Below, in pieces: positions 11,880-22,534 of a stretch of 64,000 bases of DNA (the first letter of the stretch is position 1; every line of letters starts with the position of its first letter). The DNA lies in contig NC_088776.1 in the NCBI RefSeq assembly GCF_954871325.1, positions 40,380,569-40,444,568 of the forward strand, written 5' to 3'. The position numbers were made by a program, and so were the translations under genes. This stretch comes from Gordionus sp. m RMFG-2023 (Eukaryota > Nematomorpha > Gordioida > Chordodea > Parachordodidae). The notes under the pieces are model-generated. The model saw only the letters and a program-made list of their open reading frames with translations. It made no database searches and was not told where the DNA came from.

Positions 11880-12610
11880 GGATGTAGTTCAAATAGATTA
11901 ATATTCACCAAAGCTCAGGAGGCTAGAAATCAGAATTTTTAACCTCAGGTGAAAGAGGATCCTTAATGACTATTTATATGACTATAAATGCAATTGGAAA
12001 TAGCATTCACTATTTCCAAGAATCCGATAATATAAATGCAATTGGAAATAGCATTCACTATTTCCAAGAATCCGATACAAATAGTTTATCAGAGATGACC
12101 CTATAGGTTTTTATAATGTACATGTTTATTATTTATATACTTAATGGATCTATGTGGATGCAGAAAAATGAATTCCTTATATTTTTAACTCTTGCAAACT
12201 AACAGAAGCATCCAAAACAAATAAAAATTTATTAATACTAGACAATCATTGTTCACATTGCTCACTAAGATCAATAGATTTTTGCAGAGACAATGGAATA
12301 ATTATGCTCATCCTACTGCTCCCACAAGCTACAACCACTTAATAAATCAATCTTTGGGCAAAAATTTTATAATAACAGCATTGAGAATTGGATGGAAACC
12401 ATACAGGCACATCATTTACCATATATGACATATAATCATTTATTAAAATGGAGCTTCCTAAAGCTACAGTCTCCAATATTCAGAATGGATTTTTAGCCTG
12501 GGGGACCTAAAACCCTTATATATTCACTGAAGATAGTTATTTAATATCCAATGATGATAATATGTCAGAATTATCCAATATTCCAGTACTTGGTAAATTT
12601 ATATAAGTTA
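11880..12610 (+). pseudogene. pogo/Tigger-type DDE transposase relic
   Basis: Degraded plus-strand coding. About 12,225-12,310 reads LILDNHCSHCSLRSIDFCRD followed by NGIIM, the second-Asp block of pogo/Tigger (DDE_1) transposases. Further on come LDGNHTGTSFTIYDI and LPKATVSNIQNGFLAWG, which match the family segments after the catalytic core. Stops break every frame. No terminal repeats were found. Confidence 0.7.
11986..12077 (+). repeat. 46-bp tandem duplication in the pogo relic
   Basis: The unit ATAAATGCAATTGGAAATAG plus CATTCACTATTTCCAAGAAT is present twice in a row with no visible difference, so this duplication is recent. Confidence 0.8.
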
Positions 12611-12623
12611 AGATTATTTTAAT

Positions 12624-12660
12624 CATTGGCGTATGCAGCGGGGGGGGGGGACATGGCAGT
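12624..12660. other. B-family transposon tip with G-run
   Basis: CATTGGCGTATGCAGCGGGG matches the outer tip of elements B1 (CAGGCGTGTACGCAGCGG) and B2 (CATTGGCGTACGCAG). No partner end was recognised, so this is a solo tip or a truncated copy. Confidence 0.45.
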
Positions 12661-12740
12661 GAGAAAATTAGCTAATTGTGATCCTGAAAATGATTCAATA
12701 AATTCCACTCCTAGCCCTATGACTACCACTTCTAATAACA

Positions 12741-15700
12741 GGTCAAAATTTCCAAATTGCGGGAGAAATTTAGTATTTTGCGGGAGAAATATGAAAATTG
12801 CGGTAGAAATATGAAAATTGCGATAAAAATATAAAATTGCCAAAAAAAAAATTTTTCGGGCCAATTGACTTAATTATCTGCCTATTATTTTTTAAAATTA
12901 GTTTATATAAATGCAAAGTGGGTAAATATTTTATCTTGATTTATTAAAATATGTTAATTTATAAAAAAAAACCAACTATCTTTTTTAAATATAAAAGAAT
13001 GTAAACAAGATAAAATTTTATAAAAAAACAAACGATTTTAATTTTACAATATTTTATGCGAATATCGCGCAAGACCGCAATCTACCGTATGTGTGTATAA
13101 TATTATAGGGATAGGCGCTTAATTATCACGTATCAAGTTTAAATCGTTTAAATACATAATAAAATAATATTGTACTCATTTCAATGATAATTATTTTATT
13201 TAATATAGTTCAATCACATTAATATAATCAGAGCAGGGGAGTGTATCTACATTTATTGCAAGACAAAAATATTCTCCATAAATAAGAAATAATACAGATG
13301 CAACTACAGTTGCGGAAATTGTAATCACTTATCTTGTATTACAACATTCACAGAGCTACTTATCATTACAATGTAGGTAGAATCTATCCCCATAATATTT
13401 AACGACTCCAAGATAAATGAATTTTTGTAAAACAAAAATGAGCAAGGATCATCAATGTTTTAGAACCTGAATCCAGGAGGTCAATTCTTGACGATTTGAA
13501 AGATGGACATCATATGCAATTCTAACAGATGCATCTAATAAGGGAAATATTAAAATATTTCCCTTGATCCTCCGCTTTAACAAAAATAAGGACGTTACAA
13601 TTAAACTATTAAATTTCTTCCCCTCAAATAGTGAAAAATCCAAAGACATAGCTAACTATATAATGGTAAATATAGCAGACTGGGGATTATCAATAAATTA
13701 CATATCAGCTTTCTGATCTGATAATGCCTCAGTGAATTTGGAAAAAACCAGAGTGTATTTATAGAATTAAGTCAGACAATGTTGGTTGCGATTTGTTCCT
13801 AATACCCGCCATCGATAGAATTATAAAATTTTATAAACCTTTAAAAATATATTTCTTAAATATAGATTAGAAAAGCTGTCCTAACATTTTGAAAAATTTT
13901 TTCAATAATGAATGGCAGAGGTTTATTTAGGAATGATCGTAGGAAATCTACTACATGCTGTTAATGTGCAATTGCAATCAGAAGAATCTTAACAGAGATT
14001 CATAAAATTTTGTTGCAGATGTGTTCATCTTTACAGTTAAAAATTGACAATAAATTTTATGACGCCATTGCTAAAACTATATTAAAATGTTCAAATATTT
14101 TAAAAATACCGATAGACAATGATGTCTTGTTTGAGGATATTGTAATGCTCTTTATTTTTGATTTACAATGTAAAAAAATATTTATTTTATGCGAATGTAA
14201 ATAAAAAATAATGGAAAATTAAATATAATGTTAATTATATATTATTTGAGATTTAAATAATGGAAATAAACGTTTACCGTCGTTGAGATATTTATAAAAT
14301 TCCTGGCATGACATATTATAAATTTGTTTAACCTTTAGCTTGGCCTCTAATGTTGTTAAAGCAATCCGATTTCTCTCCTTTTTCCAGGCAGTTCTCATCA
14401 GGCTAAAAATGTTCTCGGATGAGGCATTAGAATGAGGTAATGGGAAGACATACTCGCATATTTTTTCCATGCATCGGGATTTATTGTTATTACGAAAAAA
14501 TTCTACCCATTTCTCCTCTGCTTTTAGACCATCTAACTTTAAGTATTTTGGCGAATCATAAAAAATAGAGAGAATTACACTCCTCAAACAAGACATCAAT
14601 GTCTTTCGGTATTTTTAATATATTTATTAAATTACAAAAACCATCAATTGATAGTTTCTGTTCCAAGGTCATAATATTTATATATTAGTAAATAGAGTTA
14701 TTAAAATCAAATTTTGATTGTAAATATTCTAAAATTGTCTTAATAAAAATATCTGCTTCATTTAAAAATGTATTAAAGTATTATTTGAACATTTTAATAT
14801 AATATTTATAGCAATAGCGCCATAAAATTTATTATCAATTTTTAACTGTAGAGATGAACAGAGCTGTAGCCTGATTTTGTGAATCTTTATTAATAAAGAA
14901 TATTCTGATTGCAACTGAATATTAACTGCATGAAATAGATTTCCTACATGTGAAACTAATCCCAAATATGCTTCTGCCATTTCATACTCGAAAAAATCTT
15001 CAAAAATTTTGGACAGCTTTCAAAATCTTTATTAGAAGTAATTTTTTTAAGGGTTTGTAAAATTTTAATATTCTATCGATGGCAGGTATTAATGATAACC
15101 ACCTGATAGGTACATATCGCAACAACTCACACCATTCCAAGTCAGACCACTCCACCAACTCTTTTAATTCATTAACTCTTTTAGTTGATGAACTAAATTT
15201 GTTAAAACATTTCATCACAATTATTTCGACATCTACAGATAGTACATTCATTGCCTTCTTGCAAGAATTATGTAGTATATGGCATATACAGCCAATTGGT
15301 ATTAATTCTTTATTGTGCTGCCTCAATTCGGTAAATATACATTGGTTTTTGCCAAAATTTACAGAGGCATTATCAGTGCAGAAAGCTGACATGCAAATCA
15401 TTGATAACCCTGAATCAGCTATATTTACCAATATGTGGTTAGCTACATCGTTGGATTTGTCACTATAGAGGAAAAATTTTTTAAAAGTTTTATTGAAATG
15501 TTCTTATTCTTGTTGAAATAGTGAAGGATCAAAGGAAATGTTTTAATATTTCCCTTATTATTTGCATCTGTTAGAATTGCATATGGATGCCCATCTTTCA
15601 AATCGTCTAGAATTGACTTCTAGGATTAAGGTACTAAAACACTTGTGTTCGTCTTGCTCATTTTTTGTTCTGCCACAAGTAAATTTGCACTTATATTGGA

Positions 15701-16173
15701 GTCGTTAAATATCATGGGAAAGATTAGACTCACATTGTGATGATATAGCTCTGTGAATGTTTAACTACATAGTAGTAGTTTATACGATTTCCACTGTAGT
15801 TGCATCTGTAATATCTATTATTTTTGGAGAATATTTTTTATTGCAATTGATGTTGATATACTCCCCTGTACTGACTTATATGAATGAAATGATGTTGATT
15901 TATTATTGGATGAAAATAAAACAGGATAGAAAGAAATTTACAAACTGGACATTTTCAAATAAATATTTAAAATTTATTTTAAAAATATAAAAAATTATTT
16001 ATATAGTAAAAACGTTAAAATAGTTTTAAAAAATTGCGGGAGAAATTAAATAATTGCGGTAAATTTTTGCGGGAGATTTTCAATTACAATAGATTTGCGG
16101 GAGAGAGATGTCTGCGTATAAACTAAAAAATAGCGGGAGTTTCCCGCTGATGGGGGTAAACATGGTAACCCTG
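12741..16173. mobile_element. hAT element D2 with two inverted transposase halves
   Basis: The left end keeps AGGTCAAAATTTCC and the TTGCGGGAGAAATAT repeats of family D but has lost its outer tip. The right end CATGGTAACCCTG is intact. Two relics of one ZBED-like hAT transposase point at each other. The plus-strand half is at about 13,430-14,130 (RILDDLKDGHH; MAEVYLGMIVGNLLHAVNVQ). The minus-strand half is at about 15,700-14,231 (MAEAYLGLVSHVGNLFHAVN; FCTDNASVNFGKNQCIFTEL; YVPIRWLSLIPAIDRILKFY; SNASSENIFSLMRTAWKKER). The non-coding leader next to each half is also inverted (about 13,200-13,440 against 15,650-15,870), so the arms are about 0.9-1.1 kb. It is dead on both arms. Confidence 0.8.
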
Positions 16174-17475
16174 GTTATATAACCTAACATCATGTAACCA
16201 GTCCAATTCAATTTTATATAATAATAATAATATAAAAATAGACAACAGGGAAAAGAAATCATAAATTTTGACCTCACCGCCATATAAAAAACATAAATTA
16301 ACTAATACTAAAAAAACAAAGAAAAATCTAAAGAAAACTAATAATGAGTGGCTTTCCATAATATTCAAGAAGGCATATTCAAAAAGGAAGTAAGGTGATG
16401 AGTGAATTAATGCTTGCAATCTGAAGAATGGGCTCATAGTACGAATAACAATGATTTATTTGTTTGTTATGTATATAAATAAAGATACTATAATTGTTTC
16501 ATTTATAAATTAATAAAATGGATTTCTTTATTGTTGTTTATTAATAATTGTTTAATTAAGTTTATGTAAAATTTTGTATTTTAAGTAGACTGAATATGTC
16601 CATAGAACATAATGTTTCGGTAAAAAGTTGTAGTTGAGAATTTATTAGTTAATATAAATACTAAATACATAATCATAACTAAAATAATAAATTAAAATAA
16701 TATAAAAAAATTAAAAGATTAAAAATTAAGTTCGTAAAATCATGATCCCCTATTTTTTAAGTAAAATATTCTCGATTATATATATTTTTCTTTCCCATTC
16801 ATTTGCATCGTCTTTACTCAAATAATCTAATAAATAGTTTCGTTTTTCTGTTAAACAGTCGATTTATTTGAATATTACTTCTTTTGAATATTACTTTTTT
16901 TTATCTATTTTACAAAGTAATTTACATATTACAACAGTTTATTAAATATCATGAATGAAATGATTAAATTATTGAAAAATTATTTTAACATGTAGATAGT
17001 TAAGATAATAATTAATAAAATAATTAAACAGATAGTGATTAATTTTATATTGAAATAAGATTGTTTAACAAAAAGATAATTAAGATATTAATTTATAAAA
17101 TATTATTATTAAATAGATGATGATAAATTTAGATGTTAATACTAATTAATTTAGTGTATAATTAAATTTTTATACGCCTAAAAAATGAAGAAATATATAA
17201 GATAGGTTTGCAAGTATTTCATATTTATATTTAAATTCTTAAATAATAAAAACAATTTTTACATATCCTCATCTAGCTCATAAAATATTATAGATAGAGC
17301 TTTGATTCAAATTATATTTAAAAGATTAATAATCAGGCTAGGCATTCATATAAAATTTGTTTGGATAAATCTAAATCTTAATACCTTTTTTTCAAAAAAG
17401 AAACATGGCCATTCATGGCAAATTTCCCTTAATATAACAATTGTAAATTAATGTTTTTTGTCGAACTTTATAGAT
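16174..17475. other. A+T-rich intron with no recognised feature
   Basis: Long A/T tracts and degenerate repeats. I see no coding, terminal repeats or RNA gene here. Open frames in this span are short and of biased composition. Confidence 0.5.
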
Positions 17476-17483
17476 ATATTTAT

Positions 17484-17789
17484 CAGAGACCTGTAACCCC
17501 GGCCCTTAACTCGACCCGGCCCGGGATTTTTTAAATATACCCAAGCCGGGTCGTGACTAAAAATCTTTTTAAAAATACCCGGGCCGGGTTAGGCGGTATA
17601 TTTTAAAACCAAATATTTTAAATTGTTATTATTAGTTATAAAAATTAAAAATACATATAATATATTTTTTAAAAATCCGGATCAGGCCTGAAGATTTTAT
17701 TTTTTAAAAAATCTGAGCAGGGCCTGAAAATATAAAACCCATGCAGGTGGAAATTTTTTTTAAAAATAAAGTACTTCTGCAGACCTCTG
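17484..17789. mobile_element. A-type hAT MITE in ENTPD-like intron 1
   Basis: The left end is CAGAGACCTGTAACCCCGGC and the right end is CTTCTGCAGACCTCTG. They are flanked by a perfect 8-bp duplication ATATTTAT (17,476-17,483 and 17,790-17,797). The 306-bp interior has CCCGGGCCGGG-like motifs separated by poly-A/T, as in A1 and A3. No coding. Confidence 0.85.
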
Positions 17790-18025
17790 ATATTTATACT
17801 AAATTTCAATAATTTGATTCCATATACCTTTATTCATTGCATTTAAATAATTAACTTATAAAAATAAGTTAAAGAACCATTATACTGATAAAAAAATTAA
17901 ATTAAAACCCAATTTTTATCAAATAATTAAGTAATGTATGTAATTATCAAAAAAATATTCGACTGGCCGATTATTGAGTTTAAAATATTAGTATCCTAAT
18001 CGTCAAATTTTTTTTTAAAGTTTAC

Positions 18026-18407
18026 CAGGGGATATCTTTCGTACTAATGTTTTATTCGAATTATCAGGATCCCTGGCCAATTCCACTTTCAAGTAATCGA
18101 TAGAAAACTTCTGAGATAGGTCTAATTTTGAATCATTAAGATTCGAATATGTTTTTTCTTTAGAATTATTAGCACTATTCGAAGAATTGGGCACGCGAAA
18201 ATAATATTTGTAAACAAATATTCGGCTTCCACTGCTGCCCGCGTCAATAATCATGATGTATTTTTCATTTTTGATAGAAAAGTTAGTTGAATCTAGATTT
18301 CTTTTTTCTGTTTCTTTTATCTCAAAGCCGAAATCAAGTGAAAACACAATCTTTAAATTTAAATAACTTAACAGAAAGATTGGTTGCAAAAATATATAAT
18401 TTTTCAT
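18026..18407 (-). CDS. ENTPD4/7-like: ENTPD-like nucleoside phosphatase, exon 1 (start and apyrase region 1)
   Basis: This exon starts the gene, with ATG at 18,407. The first 24 residues (KNYIFLQPIFLLSYLNLKIV core) form a hydrophobic N-terminus that should act as signal peptide or membrane anchor. MIIDAGSSGSRIFVYKY is apyrase conserved region 1, the phosphate-binding loop that defines GDA1/CD39 nucleoside di- and triphosphatases. A long Asn/Ser/Lys-rich insert follows, then VRKISPG, corresponding to the family KIKPG. The exon ends before donor GTAAAC at 18,025 in phase 1, and the leftover G completes the Gly at the start of exon 2. Enzymes of this family hydrolyse nucleoside di- or triphosphates in the secretory pathway. 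The ENTPD4/7 assignment rests on exon 3 and is moderately sure. No TATA box or other promoter motif could be told apart from the A+T background upstream. Confidence 0.88.
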
Positions 18408-19154
18408 TGAATATTTATAATAAACTTATATGTTATAATAATTAATATAAAAGTTTGACTTATATATTTTTGATATTTTTTGACACATTTATGCTGATGG
18501 CGTTTAAAATAATTTTAAAGTAAAACTCATCTTTATAACGTCATATTTATAAAATTTTATTTATTATTTTTGGAATTGAAATCCTAAGGCTAGTTATATA
18601 TTTTACAAAATTTTGATTTTGTCCCCTTCAGTTGCAATATATAAATAAAAATGAACAACAAATTTATTTCATCATTCAAAATCACCTAGTTACATCAACA
18701 CACCCAGGATGTGAAATTTTCTCCATTATTTATTTTTCTGAGTAAATTTCATCAAATATTCATGAGAGAATAATTTTATTTTCAAAGCACAAATGTTTTA
18801 TATCTATTAGTGATGTGAACCCGAACCCTCTGAACCAGGCACATAACCGGGGGGGGGGGGGGAGAAAATCTGCCAGTTCTCGTAAATATCATCTTAAGGT
18901 AATAAAAATTTCCTCCCTATAAACCCCCAAATTCTTGTATATGAAATTGTGATCTCAAAAAATTTATGTAACCCATAAAAAGGATAATAAAGTATTTGCT
19001 AAATTGTAAATGTAACAGTAAAAAGATAAATTAGAAAAAGTAAATTATTTTTTAAAATAAGGTTAATGATAGATAATGCCAAATCAATATATGGCAATTT
19101 TCAAAATAACAAAAACACTAACCAAAATTTATTAAATGCAATAAGACACACTCT
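18408..19154. other. Upstream region of the ENTPD-like gene
   Basis: A+T-rich, no promoter motif that I would defend. At 18,808-18,870 there is a solo transposon tip, TAGTGATGTGAACCCGAACC, followed by a run of 13 G. It matches the tip of F1 (CAGGGATGTGAACCC) and has no recognised partner. Confidence 0.45.
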
Positions 19155-19327
19155 TTAATATATATTAACTGAATCAAGTGGTCGAGTCGAATACTATATA
19201 TCATCCATCCCAAGGACGGAGTAACCAAGTTGGCTTCAGAAAAAACATGATCCTTAACTGGATTAGAAATAAGAAATATCGGATTGGTAAGCGACGCTCT
19301 TATCTATTAGGCCGCCAACGCGTCCCG
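19155..19327 (-). mobile_element. tRNA-derived SINE
   Basis: Read on the minus strand, the head GCGTTGGCGGCCTAATAGAT followed by AAGAGCGTCGCTTACCAATC resembles the A-box half of a tRNA, as in tRNA-headed SINEs. The tail reads GATGATATATAGTATTCGAC and runs into A/T-rich sequence. A second copy of only the tail lies at 32,131-32,192, which supports a dispersed repeat rather than a working tRNA gene. I could not fold a complete cloverleaf or point to a convincing B box. Confidence 0.55.
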
Positions 19328-19540
19328 AAATTCGCATTTTTTTAAATATATATTAAACCAAATTTGGCAGTATATATCTAAATGAAAAATAAACAAAATA
19401 TCATTTAATAGATACTGCTTAGTATCTATCATATACTTTAAAATAACAACTATAATTCAAAATTTGTTGAAAAAAAGTTAAAAATGGAATATAGCCAAAG
19501 ACCTAGAATAAATGGACCTAAAGACCTCCAATAAAATTTA

Positions 19541-21251
19541 TGAATCCCGGAAAAAAGCCTGTGGGGAAAAAAATCGGCCGAAAAAACTGCGGGAAAAAAA
19601 TCCAGATTTAAAAATTTAAAATTAAAAATATAAGTCTTTAAACACTATTTAAATGGTAAATGTATTATTTATTAATACAGATTCATTCATTCATTGTTAT
19701 CTTACATCATGCATAATATTTATAGACAATAAATATATCTGTAATAAATAACAAATTTTTATTAGTATTTAATTTTCTAATAGAAAAAAGGACTAGATTT
19801 TAAGTCGAAGGATTTTTGTTCCACAGGTGTTTTTTCAGGGATGTGAACCCTTCGATAAAAAAAAAGATCCAGGTCCGGGTTTGGGTTCGGGTTGTACAGT
19901 AATAAAATTTAAAAAGAGCCCTGGTTCAGCGTTCGGGTCCGGGTTCAGGGAACATAAAAAATGACTCAAAATAAGACTTTTTTTTCATTCATTTATTATT
20001 ATACTTCAATATATACACATTCATAATTTACAAATAAAAATTTTTAAAATGAAATAATTTATATTTTAAATGTTTTATTCAGTCGCACAATCATAATATC
20101 TTCTAAAATATCACCCTTGAGATTTCCACGTAAATTGACAATATATATTTCAAAGATGAAAATCCACATTCTACGCTTACCTAAAATAGACAGTTATCTT
20201 ATTGTACTTGTGTCGCCGGTACAGCCATGACGATTCTAGACAAGATATATAATTCTGGATATAATGTGAAGAATTTTCTTCCCAATTTTAATATATTTGT
20301 ATCCTAATTTATTCTTTTAACTTCTGGGAACTTTTCTATTTATGATGCAATCGGCATTTTTTGATCCTCCTTTCTATCTGATGATAATTTGATTTTTTTT
20401 TTCTTTATCTAAAAATAAAATTTCAAAATCATCAATTTTGCTATCATTATAATTATTATCACTACAACCAGTATGTATTATTGTAATAGCCTCCAATATA
20501 TTGTAAACAATGGAGTTTTGCGTATGCCATAAATCCTTAAGATATGCTTTGCTCAATACCAAGAAAACTTGATATCGGGGGTCTAAATATATAGAAGCAC
20601 ATAAAACACTATTTGGCAAATATTGTTGCTCTCGAATTTTCATGTTTTCTAATATTTCGTACGAAAAAGGACTAGTAATTTCTAAATCTAATCGACATCT
20701 CATCCATACGCCATAAAAATCAGATAAATATAATTGTTCTGATCATAATCTTAATGTTGTTTAAGGTCCTTTATTTGGCACCAATCATCTTCCGACAAAA
20801 TAACTTCACATGCTCCTATAATAAAACCATTACAGAAATCTTTAGAACTTAATAATCGTTCTAGCATCATAAACGTGTTGTGCAATCTAATATTGTCATT
20901 GATCTTTTCATTGATTTTAATATCTTACAATTGTGGGAGTTCTTAAATAATGATAGTTTTAAAGTAATTATTTTTTAGGCAGTCATTAATAGCCAATTGT
21001 AGAGCATGGGCTTTACATAAAAAAATATTATTTACTACACTAGAAAATAATTTAGGATATCAATCTTTAAATAAAAAAATTTTTATATTATTTTTAAAAT
21101 TTTTTTATGACACATAGAACCCTTGGACCCTCTACTTTTAAAAAGGGTCCGGGTACAAACAAAATACGAGGGTTCAGGTTCACAACCCTGAATTTTTTCC
21201 GCAGTTGTGTCAGTCTAGTTTTTTTCCACAGGCTTTTTTTCTCCGATTATC
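19541..21251. mobile_element. hAT-type element G, host of F1
   Basis: Inverted ends share CGGAAAAAAGCCTGTGG on the left and CGGAGAAAAAAAGCCTGTGG on the right, then AAAAACTGCGGGAAAAAA-like repeats. The flanks AAAATTTA (19,533-19,540) and AAAATTTG (21,252-21,259) match at 7 of 8 bases. Without F1 the element would be about 350 bp and non-coding. Confidence 0.65.
19836..21190 (-). mobile_element. hAT element F1 nested in G
   Basis: The ends are CAGGGATGTGAACCCTTCG and CAGGGTTGTGAACCTGAACC (right end complemented). The flanks TGTTTTTT and AATTTTTT match at 6 of 8. Subterminal CCGGGTTTGGGTTCGGGTT repeats occur at both ends. The minus strand at 20,703-20,374 encodes a hAT catalytic-core piece (VLCASIYLDPRYQVFLVLSK, where YLDPRY is a hallmark). 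The rest of the transposase is degraded or missing. Confidence 0.75.
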
Positions 21252-22263
21252 AAAATTTGTGATGGAAGAACCCGCCTAGTAGTGTTACCCCCTCTATGAA
21301 AATCCTGAATACGCCTATGCAAACCTTATTTTTTTGCTGAACCAGAACCCGAACCCGTTGTAAAAGTTGAGGGTTTAAGCATCAAAATAAATTCTTAAAA
21401 TAATAAATTAGGCTGCGTCCAAAATCTAAAAAATATAAATAAATAAATTTTGAAGAAAAAAAATCATAAGCTATTTTAAATGTAAAAAAATAAAATAGTA
21501 TTCTACTATATCATTTTTCGTCAAAAATTTATTTTTTTAAAAAAATACTAGAAATTAATAAATTTGAATAAAAATTTATTCAAAATTTATTTATTTTGAT
21601 AATTTTTATGAAATATTTTACTCTAATTTTTTTTTGGTTATGCTTCTTTTCATTTTCTTTTTTTTAATTTCTTTTTTTTTCGTATTTTTAATTTTGATTT
21701 TTATAAAACTTGGCTTGTCCAAAATGTTTTGTTATTAATTTGCGAAAATTTATAAATTATGAGGCTTTTTTTAAAAAATTTTGGACACAGCCTTATATAA
21801 AAAAATTCCTAAATAATAAATAAGATAAAATTTATTTGCTGAATCATTTTCCATTTTCTTATGATTTTCCAAATTTTTTTTTTGCATCCATCTAGGCAAA
21901 ATTTTGTAATAATCCATCTAGGCAAAATTTTGTAATAAAAGATAATATAGTATATGCTGATAATATAATAGTAATATGTTGCTTATCTTTTTTTTATATA
22001 AATTTTAGAAAGTAAAATATTGTGCCAACCATAAAATCAAGAAAGGAAAATAAAATCCAATATTTCTAGATATTCAATTTTTAATTTAATTAAAATATAG
22101 GCAAGTGTCATTTTTGGATTAAATAATAAAAATGATTGTAAGATAAATATTTTTAATTTTTTTGCTATATTATGTTTATATGATATAGAATTTTAAAAAA
22201 AAATAAATAAAAATTATGTTAATTTATTAACATTGAGTCAATATTTTCCTTATGCTCTTCAAA
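21252..22263. other. A+T-rich spacer between mobile elements
   Basis: A transposon-tip relic (TCCTGAATACGCCTATG) lies at 21,302-21,318, and an F-like fragment (GAACCCGAACCCG) lies at about 21,344-21,356. A short direct repeat, CATCTAGGCAAAATTTTGTA, occurs at about 21,889 and 21,912. The rest is poly-A/T-rich with nothing recognised. Confidence 0.5.
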
Positions 22264-22271
22264 CTCTAAAC

Positions 22272-22494
22272 TAGTGTTGTTAAACAGCTCTATTTGAGCC
22301 GATTTTTAAAAACGGCTAACTCAATATTTTAGCCAGAAAAATATTATCTAAGCCTCGAGATTTCGTCAATAGATGTTCAAACCTTTGTGCCACCTATGAG
22401 CAAAATCTTAAGGCTTGCATAATATTTTTCCAAATAAAATATTAAGTTAGCCGTTTTTAAAAATCGGCTCACAATGAGCCGTTTAACAACAATA
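22272..22494. mobile_element. Palindromic hAT MITE E, copy 1
   Basis: Ends TAGTGTTGTTAAAC and TATTGTTGTTAAAC (right end complemented) are flanked by a perfect 8-bp duplication CTCTAAAC (22,264-22,271 and 22,495-22,502). Each arm carries GAGCCGATTTTTAAAAACGG followed by CTAACTCAATATTTTAGCC, so most of the 223 bp can fold as one hairpin. Non-coding. Confidence 0.88.
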
Positions 22495-22534
22495 CTCTAA
22501 ACCCGAACCCCTTTTTAAACTTTTAACTCTGAAT

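Noticed and set aside
19155-19327. A functional tRNA gene on the minus strand
   Set aside because: Only an A-box-like half can be seen, no cloverleaf could be drawn, and the tail is dispersed.
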